DNA of 21,131 nucleotides from Chara braunii (lineage: Eukaryota > Streptophyta > Charophyceae > Charales > Characeae), in assembly GCA_003427395.1 (NCBI GenBank), contig BFEA01000521.1, positions 152,872 to 174,002 on the forward strand, written 5' to 3'. The stretch's first letter is position 1. Every line of letters begins with the position of its first letter. This document shows, piece after piece, positions 1-8,759 of the stretch. The translations under genes and the position numbers were made by a program. Below the pieces are notes generated by a model. That model searched no databases. It was not told the DNA's origin and saw nothing but the letters and a program-made list of their open reading frames with translations.

Positions 1-78
<78 letters not shown>
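1..78. repeat. (AG)39 microsatellite at window edge
   Basis: An uninterrupted AG dinucleotide tract fills the first 78 bases and probably extends beyond the left edge. Two further GA tracts occur at 13334-13417 and 16465-16534. Such long purine tracts are common in plant intergenic DNA. They can form triplex (H-DNA) structures and vary quickly in length. Confidence 0.98.
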
Positions 79-80
<2 letters not shown>

Positions 81-224
81 ACTCGGCACATGCAGTTCGA
101 TACATAGGTGCTAGTACACAATACATAATCTTTGGGCTTGCATATGGGCACCTCTATACATTGTTGTAAAAATACTGCACTCCAGGGTCTCGGGAGGTTT
201 AGTGATAGAGTTTCTTTGTGATCG

Positions 225-463
225 TTTGATGATGATGATAGTGTTCCGATGATGAGTACCCCACCGTAAACCAGCTTGACTGTGTGTGGGAGAGTAGAGC
301 ACGTGAGTTACTGGTTGGTCTGAGGGAGATATAGTAATAGGGAGTCTGCTATAGATCACTAATAATGATGATAGGCGTTTCAATGATAAGTATCCCAACA
401 TAAATAAGTTCGACTATATGTGGGCGAGTAGATAACGTGAGTTACTTGTGGATCTTGTTCAAC
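225..463. repeat. 133-bp tandem dimer (imperfect)
   Basis: Two diverged copies lie head to tail with a constant offset of 133 bp. The shared anchors are ATGATGATA at 232 and 365, and ACGTGAGTTACT at 301 against ACGTGAGTTACTT at 434. Between the anchors, related words such as GAGTACCCCACC/AAGTATCCCAACA keep the same spacing. The copies carry many substitutions and no large gaps, so this is an old duplication. I see no coding potential in it. Confidence 0.75.
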
Positions 464-468
464 CATAG

Positions 469-483
469 GCCTAGACTCTAGGC
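469..483. repeat. Perfect 7-bp inverted repeat
   Basis: GCCTAGA and TCTAGGC are separated by one base. It sits just after the 133-bp dimer and may mark the end of an old insertion. No function is evident. Confidence 0.6.
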
Positions 484-1190
484 ATAAAGCAAGGATATTA
501 GTCGCTCTGGCTAGTCTGAGCTCCGCCTGGCTTTAAGAAAGTTAGGGGAATGAAGGTAGGATTTATCCGTGGACGCAAGCTTACCTCATCCTAGGGTCAA
601 CGTCTGCTTATCATCAAGACCTTCTCATTATGACTTAGACGCTAGTAGGAGTTTGCTTGAGTCTGACGTTCGAAGTTTTCCTACGACAAAGCTCGTTCGA
701 TTCCGTTTCCATCAGGGTTGGGTCATGGCCTACCTCGGTGCATGTCACTAGTACTGTTCGGTCTAAGTTGCCCTCGATACTGGTAGGGTAATGGTCTTGA
801 GTGTCGGTGACACTGAAGTAGGATAGTAGCGATGGGGTGTGCGCTAGGAGTATTGATGTGAGGATGGGATAAAAGGTGGCATCGTCTTCTCTGGACAATG
901 ATGGTTGATTGTTTTCGGTAATCTACGTGGGCCTAGTAATTATTTTTTTTGTAACTCAAATTTCATTCATAAATTAATAAATGAGGTCGGGGGACCTCAA
1001 CGTTACTACTCGACGATGTCCTACATGCACTGTATAGTGCAGGTAGCTCTACGGTGTGACACTATTTTAGTGAGAGAAAAAAAATGCAAAAAAATAAATA
1101 AATATTGTTGAAAGTTCTTTTTCATATTAAAAAAATAAAATGAAATAGAAGAAGAAAGGGCAATCTACTTTTGTCCATATTTTTGAAAAA
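484..1190. other. Anonymous intergenic stretch
   Basis: I see no gene, RNA or clear repeat here. The open frames are below 90 codons and have no recognisable motif. The right part, from about 1070, becomes A-rich with several A6-A8 runs. Confidence 0.5.
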
Positions 1191-1795
1191 CATAAATAGA
1201 GAAACAAAATCTACACAAGTGATACTTTCCTTGGCCTGCGAATGCAACGCAAATCTTGCAAGGTCAAAGCATTAGCCAATGACCTACTCGCTATCATAAC
1301 CAATACGCAGCGTTGAAATACTCAGATTTATCTGAATGTGCAGTGAATCGGAATAAGTATCTATATTTTATACCATCTCAATTTCATATTACTGCAAACT
1401 TCGGTATGAAAAAAATCTTGGATGGCGAAGCAGAGAGATACTTTGACGTGCAAGTGATACTCACGGACTGTGTCCACCTTCATAAATGGAGAAACAAAAT
1501 CTACACAAGTGAAACTTTCCTTGGCCTGCGAATGCAACACAAATCTTGCAAGGTCAAGGCACTAGCTAAGGACCTACTCGCTATCACAACCAATACGCAA
1601 ACATCCTTGAGTACACTAAAAGGGTGTTTGTTGAAATACTAATATTTATTTGAATCTGCAATGAATCGGAATAAGTCTATATTTTATAGCATTTCAACTG
1701 CAAACTTCGGTATGAAAAAAAAATTGGTTGGCGAAGAAGAGAGATACTTTGGAGTGCAAGTGACACTCACGAATTGTGTCCACCTTCAAAATGAT
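1191..1795. repeat. Tandem duplication, ~290-bp unit
   Basis: Unit 1 runs about 1191-1480 and unit 2 about 1481-1795. Both begin CATAAAT, then share GAGAAACAAAATCTACACAA and continue through CTTGGCCTGCGAATGCAAC. Further shared words are GAATCGGAATAAGT, GCAAACTTCGGTATGAAAA and GAGAGATACTTTG. The two units are roughly 85-90% alike by eye. Unit 2 has an insertion of about 28 bp near 1600-1628 relative to unit 1. Each unit carries a short open frame (peptide motif NFGMKK followed by ERYF), but the frames differ and are broken, and I do not recognise the peptide. It could be a duplicated piece of a transposon. Confidence 0.88.
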
Positions 1796-1979
1796 ATTAT
1801 GCAAAAAACATGTAGTTCAAAAAAATTTCAAATGGGGTCCTGTCCCTCACCTGTTTTTGTTCAGAAGAGCTCTAGTGGTGAACGTAACTCTGTTTCACTC
1901 TTCTGGTATGTAGGAAAAGTCGGACTATTGAGTAAGAACCTGCCCCAAGTAGTTTGAGGGCTAGCTATCAGATTCACAT

Positions 1980-3480
1980 GAAAACCGCTTGGGATAAGGA
2001 GTTCATTTCAAAAGTTGTTTGGAACAAAATTTGCTTTCCTATAAACGATGGAGATCTTAATCTCACTGACTCCGGGAAACAAAATTTGGCCATGTCATCA
2101 CAATGAATAACTAAGATAATCATGGCATTGAAGATGGCTACTTACTATTACTCGCACAAAGTGCACTGAAGAAGAATGAGGTCTTCCTAAGAAAGAGGAC
2201 ATCTGAGTGTGTTGCATGGAATCCTTTCTCGATAGGAAGCTAAAATCATTTTTTTAAAATAATTTGTTTTATGCTTGGAAAAAAATAAAACTAATGAAAT
2301 GGTTTTAACCAGTCACTAAAACTGAAGTGCGGGAACAACCCATCTTTGAGAATCCATATATCAAAGATAACGACTTTCCACTTTCCGCGAATACCGGACA
2401 GTCCTCTTTTGGGAGAGCATGGATCCAGAGAGGCACCCTGAGGATTAAGAACCTTTGGAACAACAAATGTGGTAGATGAAAAATATGAGTTTAAAGATCT
2501 CCTCCCAAAACTCTCAAGGCCACGTGAAAAACAAAAAACCTTTATTTCCACAATACCTAACCCTTGGTCAAACGTACTTAAGGCCGTAAGTCTAAACCCT
2601 GCTTGTACCTAGTACCTGTCCCAAGATACAACTTAATATAAGACCTTCTTCAAGCAAATGGGCACCGTGACTCATGCATATGGCAAGCGGTAATTTTAAG
2701 AATGGTACCGATTTCCGAACACATACCATGGTTTTACAAGATGAGATGGCTAAGCCCCTTTCAACTGGCAACACTGCAGCAAGTTCGCTTCGTTGACAAA
2801 CGTAATGATGAACAGGAGTGGACTTGCTCCTTGGTGCTCGGTGGTAAACCTATTTGGAACCTTCGCCTTGACCTAACTATGTGGAGATGGACCAATCCCG
2901 TTTTGTGGTTACCCGAGTACAATATTGAGACAGGCTAGAAGAGTTTTTACATTGACGTCCCTCCATCGGTTATTTCCTCAAGTAGGTGGTTTCAAGTAAC
3001 AGGTAAGGTTTTACATAAATGATTAAGTTGATAAAAAACAAATAGGCGGATATGCAACTAATTCCTTCCCAAAGATTAACCTCGCCTCTATGGATGCTTT
3101 CAATGACATTCACCTTGTTTGAGGTATGGCTCCAAAGTCGAGGAATGGACGTCTCGTTAGCTTGTAAAAGACGTAAATGACCATTCAGATCTACAATCCA
3201 CGTTTGGCTATCATGCCCGTTATCCAAAACAATTTGGCTCTGGTGGAAACACCGGTGGATGAAATTTTGTTATTCTGAATTTAATTGGGACGAGGTCTTA
3301 GTGTTATTCAGTTCCCTCCTAACTCAAGGAACTTGAAGAAACTCCAAAAATTTGGACTACATAGTTGTAGTAATCAGATCCATACTTTGTTGGGTCATTT
3401 ACGAAGAGAGAAACAGTGTACCAAAGAAAAATTCATTTCAGATCCAGTACTGAAGGCTAAAATCAAATACAATATCATGA
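1980..3480 (+). pseudogene. Broken LINE (non-LTR retrotransposon) RT C-terminal remnant
   Basis: Three islands on the plus strand, in the order expected of a plant LINE ORF2, read like its C-terminal part. At about 1981-2096 a frame reads AWDKEF..KVVWNKICFPINDG, resembling the 'vaW.kvC.Pk..GGLG' segment that follows the reverse-transcriptase palm, but without the GGLG. At 2702-2938 a 78-codon frame ends in TMWRWTNPVLWLPEYNIETG, reminiscent of the tryptophan-rich zf-RVT region. At 3391-3420 the frame reads WVIYEERNSV, close to the W.IW.ERN motif near the end of many plant LINE proteins. The islands lie in different frames with stops between them, so this is a decayed copy. The catalytic YADD box, endonuclease domain and 3' poly-A tail are not seen. 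The last motif is the strongest evidence, and the first two are weaker. The 1191-1795 duplication lies just upstream and may or may not belong to it. Confidence 0.45.
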
Positions 3481-3845
3481 TTTCAATCGAAAGTGACTGA
3501 CACCACAAGGTAGTTAGTTCAAAAAATAAATTTATTGAAATTCAGTTGTTCAGAAAAAACATGAGCTTAGAATGAAAAATTTAGTCAGATCATTGCTGTG
3601 AAATTGGTAGTCACGGATCGGTTGCTTAAGGTCTGGTTAAGACTTAAACGCTTGGTCCTTTTGTTCGCAAGAGAACAACGGTAGCTGGATGACAGACATA
3701 GTTCAGAGGGAGCGTTAGTGGTTCCAAAAGCCGAGTAGGCTCTTAGGCCCGTGTTTGGGCCGTTGTTCTATGTAGGATTTCAGACCTTGCTTTTACACTC
3801 TTGATGCACGTTGTCGGGCGCATCGGTCCGGCACCGCATGGAGCA

Positions 3846-4203
3846 GCGCGGAACCCTCTCGGCCGTGTCACACAGGAATTGGACCAACCTCGTTACGAAC
3901 ACACAAAAGGAGCTTCCGTAGGCCGCTCCGGCCGAGTGCGCCAGCCATACCTCTTGCGAGCCCCTACGACAACATAGAGCCTACGCGAGGCACAACTTAC
4001 CTCCACCTTACGGGAGCTGTCACCTTCCTTCGGTGGGCGTATCCCCGCCGAGCTACCAGTCCATAGTACGAAAGTTAATCGGTTGCAATCGCAGAGGTGG
4101 ACCAGCCGAGGGCGTTTCTCGTTCGCTGTAGCATAGGGGGTACACGCGGTAGCACGCCTATCGGACCCGCACGAGAACCGACATCTTGGGGGGCTGAAGT
4201 CTC
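3846..4203 (+). repeat. Dispersed repeat, copy A (copy B at 16964-17362)
   Basis: This GC-rich block reappears 13 kb away in the same orientation. Shared anchors run in the same order: CCCTC..GGCC near the left end, GTGCGCCA against GTACGCCA, CCTACGACA, GCTGTCACC, CCGAGCTAC, TACGAAA, TGCAGAGGT-like, CAGCCGA.GGCGTTT, TGTAG.ATAGG, and TCTT..GGG.GCTGA near the right end. Identity looks like 60-70% with several indels. It has no coding frame and could be part of an LTR or leader of a retroelement, but no terminal repeats or primer-binding site were found. It is followed within 200 bp by a TATA-bearing direct repeat. Confidence 0.7.
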
Positions 4204-4279
4204 AAGCGCGGCTCGACGTCGGTCGATTAGGATGCATCCCACATACCACGCGCACACCACGTTACGAACACAAATATAA

Positions 4280-4328
4280 AACACGCACACACACACACAA
4301 CACGACACAACGCAAACAACGCGACAAC
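4280..4328. repeat. CA-rich low-complexity patch
   Basis: A (CA)8-like core grades into ACA/ACG-rich words (ACACGACACAACGC). It is low complexity with no coding meaning, and it separates copy A of the dispersed repeat from the TATA-bearing block. Confidence 0.8.
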
Positions 4329-4349
4329 GCTCCTAGCCCCTCGGTAGCC

Positions 4350-4470
4350 AACTCATAACTTTTCGATGCGGAAGTCAAATGGGTGTCGCACGCGAGACTT
4401 AGTATAAAACCGCGTGGACGCAGGGCCTACTCATATCGACTAGCAATGCAAACGTACGCAAGCAGTCGCA
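4350..4470 (+). promoter_or_regulatory. TATA-like box in direct repeat, copy 1
   Basis: This block is repeated at 4925-5050. It contains CATAACTTTT at 4354, then GTCGCACGCGAGACTTAG, then TATAAAA at 4403-4409, followed by CCGCGTGGACGCAGGGCC. Recurrence of a TATA-like box at the same place in both copies, with a GC-rich segment just downstream, is what one would expect of LTR promoters. The LTR boundaries (TG...CA) and target duplications were not identified, so promoter activity is an inference. Confidence 0.4.
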
Positions 4471-4532
4471 ATGATGACGTGCTATATAGTACCCATACTC
4501 ACGCGGTCCTCGTTAATCTCGAGGGTCGCCTT

Positions 4533-4668
4533 CGACACTTAAGTGTCGGCTGACACGCGCCTTGAGGGTTAATCGCTCGACACTGGACAACCGTCATGCG
4601 CGGTTGAAGACCACACACCCTCTTCTGCACTATGTGCAGAGCGGGTGGTACACAGGTCCGCGCCTGTG
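4533..4668. repeat. Cluster of five short perfect inverted repeats
   Basis: Within about 140 bp there is a 16-bp perfect palindrome, CGACACTTAAGTGTCG (4533-4548). It overlaps GTGTC-GGCT-GACAC (4544-4557). Next come CAACCG..CGGTTG (4588-4606), TCTGCAC-TAT-GTGCAGA (4624-4640) and CACAGG-TCCGCG-CCTGTG (4651-4668). Such density is unlikely by chance at this composition. The stems share no sequence. It lies between the two TATA-bearing repeats, so it could be a structured leader or a terminal structure of a mobile element. I know no match. Confidence 0.8.
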
Positions 4669-4901
4669 GTGGCGGTCGTTTCTTGCGGCCTTGGGGATAA
4701 GTCCTACTCCAGGTCTGGGCAAAAGTCAAGGGGTTTGACTTTGACGGTTGTCACGGACTATAACGTCCAACGATCAAAACTCTAAAAAGCAAAGGATAAA
4801 GAATAGGCCGGAGGTTCCCTTATTCCCAAAAGAAATCATGATCTTGGGGTACCATCCCCTTTTCAGGTGGTGCCAGCGGCCTATCATAATCCCAAGCGTT
4901 T

Positions 4902-4913
4902 GCACATATGTGC
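4902..4913. repeat. 12-bp perfect palindrome
   Basis: GCACATATGTGC is fully self-complementary. It lies about 16 bp before the second copy of the TATA-bearing block. It may simply add to the structured character of 4530-5050. Confidence 0.6.
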
Positions 4914-4924
4914 GAGTCCCTTTG

Positions 4925-5050
4925 ATCCCATAACTTTTAGACACTACGGCGGGGGAACGTCGCGTGCAAGATTTTAATATAAAGTCGCGCGGCTGCGGGC
5001 CAGTCCTATACCAACCAACGATGCCAGTCATACGTGGTAATCGCAGCCCC
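4925..5050 (+). promoter_or_regulatory. TATA-like box in direct repeat, copy 2
   Basis: This is the second copy of the 4350-4470 block, offset by 575 bp. CATAACTTTT at 4929 matches the one at 4354. GTCGCGTGCAAGATTTTAA precedes TATAAAG at 4978-4984, which is followed by TCGCGCGGCTGCGGGCC. Conservation is highest from the GTCGC word through the GGGCC word. A pair of degraded LTR fragments or an internal tandem duplication would both explain it. Confidence 0.4.
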
Positions 5051-5051
5051 G

Positions 5052-5160
5052 GCCTCGCGACATTGAATGGCTGAAGGAATATATCGTTAGGGGTCACCCC
5101 TCACGATATTTAACGGCTGAAGGACATGTTGTTCGACCCTCGCGACATCTCTACCTTCAG
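5052..5160. repeat. Short tandem repeat, ~43-bp unit
   Basis: Two full units and one partial begin CCTCGCGACATT (5053), CCTCACGATATTTAA (5098) and CCTCGCGACATCT (about 5139). GGCTGAAGGA follows in the first two at the same distance. The junction of units 1 and 2 forms a small palindrome, AGGGGT-C-ACCCCT. I see no open frame. Confidence 0.65.
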
Positions 5161-6084
5161 GGTTGGGTGTCTCGACGGGCAGTGCAGATAGGCTCTGCGC
5201 GAGGGGAAGCCCCTCCCTTGCAGACTCTAGGGCTTGGGATGTCATGGACAAAGACCTTGAATCTCGGCCCAGGACCAACGTCCGACTAGAAAGCCCCCAA
5301 GAAGCAAACAAAGAAAAGGGAGGGTCTTCCCTATGCCTCTCAGTCATAGCCTCTGAGTATGCTTTTTGTACGGGGCGCCTTAGGCCTCGCGGACACTCAT
5401 CATAAGTACACCCAAGCATACACAGATAGAGTTACGACGATCACTTCTCACAGGGCACAGTGAGACTCCTCACAATCATATGTACATGTATGGGATTGTA
5501 GGCAATCCAAATCCAAAATCTGAGCCTCAGGATATACCTGCAATCACATCAAAGAATCTAACGACAAATCAGGCACTACACGCAGTCAACCCCAACCAAT
5601 CTCCACGCTCATACCCTTCGCTTTAGCCATGCAAGCCCCAATCTCTTGTCCAACCATCCATAATTAAATACTCAGTACCTTTGTCAAATGACCATTCAAT
5701 AAAAGTCTGGGTGAAACCCTTAACAAACAATAAAGTCACCATGGCTAAAACCTTTTAGGTTGAGTATGAAGAGTGGGTTGGAATTGGGTCGTAGACCGAC
5801 GAATCGGCAACCGATATGTTATTAGTGATAACAGAAGACGATCCTTATAGGATCGAACTAAAACTAGTCCAAGTCTTGAATCAGACGTCCGAGAAAGGCC
5901 TGTACCATAAGACAGGTCAATGCCCAAACTAAATCATCAGCATATGGGGGATGGACCTCCATAGCACATCCCCACTCAAGTTGTCTGCCAACCAATTCAA
6001 GTCTACCTCTAGCCAGTGCACAAAGCAAAGGTAGGCTAATGGTAGAATCTCCCCTATTCAGGGTGGATCGCCAAGGTCGCCTCC
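5160..6084. other. Anonymous intergenic stretch with one 6-bp hairpin
   Basis: I see no convincing gene. The frames up to 110 codons near 5163-5419 overlap on both strands and have no recognisable domain. A perfect hairpin, CGATCC-TTATA-GGATCG, lies at 5839-5855. The sequence from about 5400 is moderately AT-rich and C-biased, and resembles the spacer that follows. Confidence 0.45.
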
Positions 6085-6420
6085 TGTCAAAATATAATTT
6101 ATTTCCTTTAAAACTGAGAAAAAATCGGCAGCGTTTCCCGTAGGAAAAGTGTCTTTTCATAATTTGTATCAGCCCGAATGTGAAAACAGAGATAGTCTTT
6201 GACTTCTCAAAGTCCAATTTTGTTTAACTCCCTGAATTAGTAAAAGTTTGGGCAGCACTCCCTTTAAAAAAAAAGACTTCCCAGATTTTTACTAAGTCAT
6301 ATATGAACCTTAGACAGGTTGAACTTTGAAAGGTTAGAAATTTGACTAACTCTTCGGATTTGCAGAAATTTTGGCAGCGCTTCCCGTATAAAAAGTAACT
6401 TGCCAAAATTTATACAAGAC
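6085..6420. repeat. Three diverged ~122-bp tandem repeats with GGCAGC core
   Basis: A conserved core, GGCAGCG(T/C)TTCCCGTA or its decayed form GGCAGCACTCCCTTTA, recurs at 6127, 6251 and 6373, a spacing of 124 and 122 bp. Each core is preceded by an AAAATTT-like stretch and followed by an A-rich run, AAAAAGT or similar. Similar tandem blocks with cores of this kind occur in the non-coding spacer near the 3' end of some plant Ty3/gypsy retrotransposons. That parallel is from memory and untested. The array leads into the hairpin array starting at 6714. Confidence 0.72.
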
Positions 6421-6746
6421 CAAGTATAACAAAAAATCCCAGAAAATGCGAAAATTGATCTAAGTAAAATAAAATCAGCTAAGAAAATGCAGGAATTGAA
6501 CTAACTCCTATCGCTCTAGCACCACGCGATCCTCTGAAGCAACTACCTATCAACCTGACTCCCAGACCAAGTAGTAGCCTCACTCAGTCACATGTAGGCC
6601 AAACCACAAAGGTAAGTACTCTCACCAGCCCCAAGTTCTTAGCAACCAATAATTCATGCTCCCTTTGTGAGTTACCTCTTTATACCCAACTTACATAAGG
6701 CATAGGTCAGGCCACCTGAACTTACAGAGCGCGCCCAACTTAGCCA

Positions 6747-6794
6747 GGCCTAAAGTCAGATCACCTAAACTTATAGAGCGTATCTGACTTAGCC
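6747..6794 (+). repeat. Hairpin unit 2 of the AAACTTAT array
   Basis: Left arm GGCCTAAAGTCAGAT and right arm ATCTGACTTAGCC flank the core at 6763-6780. They pair over about 13 bases with two single-base bulges (one C, one A) in the left arm. This stem is unrelated to those of units 6 and 10. Confidence 0.8.
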
Positions 6795-6846
6795 AAATAT
6801 ACACAAAACAGAGCGCACAACTACTTCTCTCTTCCCGGGGCATATG

Positions 6847-6946
6847 ACTAGACCACTCTAGTCGCCTTGAACTGTTTAAGTAGCCAAGTTGTATATATAT
6901 CTCTGAACTTAATCTTCAAAATGGACGTAGGGTTGAGCCGCTCAAC
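6847..6946. repeat. Two perfect 6-bp hairpins inside the array
   Basis: ACTAGA-CCAC-TCTAGT (6847-6862) and GTTGAG-CCG-CTCAAC (6932-6946) fill the 272-bp gap between units 2 and 3. Neither carries the AAACTTAT loop. They may be decayed or unrelated members. Confidence 0.6.
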
Positions 6947-7128
6947 TTAGAACACTGCTCAGCCTGTCCAAGTTTACTTTCAGTTATATCTCTTAATTAT
7001 ACTCTCTTCAATTGTGATAAGCTATAGCCAGGCTACCTAAACTTATAGAGCGGTTTGACTAGCCTGTTCATAGTAATATAGTATAACCAAATTATAACCA
7101 TTGGGTTCCAACATGTGTGAGGCATTGG

Positions 7129-7170
7129 GTCAGACTACCTAAACTTATAGAGCGGTCTGACTCTCTGCCA
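7129..7170 (+). repeat. Hairpin unit 4 of the AAACTTAT array
   Basis: GTCAGAC and GTCTGAC form a perfect 7-bp stem around the core at 7137-7154, with one extra T on the left. Further out, GGCA and TGCC can pair across a small internal loop. Confidence 0.8.
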
Positions 7171-7275
7171 GGTTCATTCCTCTCTGATCCAGTCTGTGTG
7201 AGGCAGTAGCCTAGGCCACCTAAACTTATAGAGCGGTCTGCCCCCTGCTAGAATTTCCCCCTCAGAACACAACAG

Positions 7276-7322
7276 GAGGAGGGTTGAACCACCTAAACTT
7301 ATAGAGCGGTTCAGACCTCCTC
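7276..7322 (+). repeat. Hairpin unit 6 of the AAACTTAT array
   Basis: Left arm GAGGAGGGTTGAAC and right arm GTTCAGACCTCCTC pair at 12 of 14 positions around the core at 7291-7308. It is the longest stem in the array. Confidence 0.85.
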
Positions 7323-7535
7323 ATTCAGAACCAAAGAAACTGAGCGAACCCCCAAGTAAACAAGGCGACCCATGGTACCTAAACTTATAGAGCGCCCCGG
7401 GTTCCTGAAAATCACTCACAATCAAACCCTCACAAGCCAGAGCAATCAGGTCACCTAAACTTATAGAGCGTCCTAACCCTCCATGCAGCTCACAGCACCG
7501 GGTCTCCCCAAACTTATGGGGACCTCCCAGCCTCC

Positions 7536-7580
7536 AGAGCATTCAGGCTACCTAAACTTATAGAGCGGCCTGATTGCTCC
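7536..7580 (+). repeat. Hairpin unit 10 of the AAACTTAT array
   Basis: Left arm GAGCATTCAGGC and right arm GCCTGATTGCTC pair at 11 of 12 positions around the core at 7550-7567. The right arm is also complementary to GAGCAATCAGG at about 7440-7450, the left arm of unit 8. That suggests the segment between arose by duplication. Confidence 0.85.
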
Positions 7581-7603
7581 ATGCGAAACCCAAATAAAGA
7601 AAG

Positions 7604-7640
7604 CGCTGGGCTTCCCCAAACTTATGGGGACCTCCCAGCC
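7604..7640 (+). repeat. Hairpin unit 11, short-loop subtype
   Basis: CCCC-AAACTTAT-GGGG is extended by GCTGGG on the left and CCCAGC on the right across a small asymmetric internal loop. Unit 9 (7506-7521) shares this subtype and the following ACCTCCCAGCCT flank. Here the loop is reduced to the eight bases common to all units. Confidence 0.85.
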
Positions 7641-8160
7641 TCAACGACCCAATCAACTGCACGCAATACTGCCTTCCTCCCAACCTTCCCCCAGATGCAA
7701 TCCCTTTTCTGAAAGAAATCCGAGTCTGTTTTTACACAGTCAAAGAAAATGGAACTGAAATTCTACATGCATTCCTTTACTTAATCTGAATTCAAATCCT
7801 GAAAGTCAAGCCAAAGTCAAAGTACAGGATTCACGCAATACACTCAGTCAACCACAGAAAAATATATAGCTAGGGGTTATAGTTGGGTTTATAGAGGGAG
7901 TCCGGGAATTACCACTCAGTTCCCTGCCTCCAGGACTCCTCCTGAGTCCTGACAGATTACAGGTTGCAATCCCGCCTGCCGCCTTCCTCTCAGAACCAAG
8001 GGACTAGACTTAGAGGGAGACGGGCAGAAGTAGAAGCATTTAGTCTCTCAGATGCAAGGGAGGTGCGCTCAGACTCGTTGGTACCTTGAATCGCCTTAGG
8101 GTCCCTCAACGGTGGCCAAGAACGTGCTAGCTTGGTCAACTAGAGTCAACTGTTGGACTC
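7641..8160. other. Anonymous C-rich intergenic stretch
   Basis: I see no gene. The one clear structure is a perfect 8-bp hairpin, CAGGACTC-CTCCT-GAGTCCTG, at 7931-7951. Base use shifts toward C over G on the plus strand and continues that way to about 10600. Confidence 0.5.
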
Positions 8161-8520
8161 AACCCTCCTGGCGACCCCTCAACTCGCAGCAATAGCCCTC
8201 CTCCTCAAGCCCACTCGTACCGCATAGCGGCCAACAACGGTTGAGAATAACCAGCAATAGCGTGCAGCAGCATGCGGCAGTCACCAGCGAGCAGCAACAA
8301 CAGTCTCTCGTGCAGCACGCGGCCGTGCCCCGTGCACAACCACCAGCAGCCTGCAACAGTATCCCCGCACAGCCAATCGGTAGTAGCAGCTAATCATGCC
8401 TGGTCAATAACTCATCTACAATCCGTGCGGCCGACAACTGTTATGAGCAAGGACGCAGCGCCATCAGCGGGCGCCGCAGCAGCCCGCCACACCACGCAGC
8501 ACTAGCAACAGTCTAGGTGT
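8160..8520. repeat. CAG/CAA-rich low-complexity region
   Basis: Imperfect CAGCA and GCAGCA words recur throughout, for example near 8265, 8290, 8345 and 8465. Frames of 65-77 codons exist on both strands and are simply rich in Ser/Ala/Gln or Cys, as expected from the composition. It is not a clean trinucleotide repeat and not a recognisable protein. Confidence 0.55.
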
Positions 8521-8759
8521 GCACAGTCAATAACGCCAGTCCCACTTCGGCAACTCGCAGCGCATAGCTTCGTTCGATAGTTGGCACCAGTAGGCAGTGG
8601 TCAATAGGTAAGCCCAGATGACTCTCCGGCCGGAGTTCGGTCAAGTGCGCCGGCCACACAGTCTTCGGCTCAGTCCTTGGTCCGCTCCACACTGCCAGCC
8701 TGGTTCCCTTGGGTAGGCCTCTCACATCACCGCCTCAGTCCCCTTCCTCGGTCGCTCAG

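Larger units (their letters stand above)
6714..7629 (+). repeat. Array of 11 hairpins: conserved loop, covarying stems
   Basis: An 18-nt core, ACCTAAACTTATAGAGCG, occurs at 6763, 7035, 7137, 7218, 7291, 7377, 7453 and 7550. A two-mismatch version lies at 6714. A sister form, CCCCAAACTTATGGGG, lies at 7506 and 7614 and keeps AAACTTAT as the loop. Flanks of different copies differ, yet left and right flanks of the same copy are mostly complementary. Examples are GTCAGAC/GTCTGAC at 7137, and arms of 12/14 pairs at 7291 and 11/12 at 7550. From 7137 on, the spacing is 44-102 bp. Pairing is weak at 7218 and 7453. Nothing here reads as protein. I do not recognise the family. It could be a structured RNA domain in the spacer of a retroelement, or a miniature hairpin element that has multiplied locally. 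Confidence 0.9.

Noticed and set aside
4097-4279. Small proteins in the dispersed repeat
   Set aside because: Frames of 60-77 codons lie on both strands and the frame is not kept in the diverged copy at 16964-17362.
6714-7629. CRISPR array
   Set aside because: Spacing is irregular (44-272 bp), and the 'repeat' is a loop with pairing flanks, not a repeat with unique spacers. No cas genes are present, and the context is eukaryotic.
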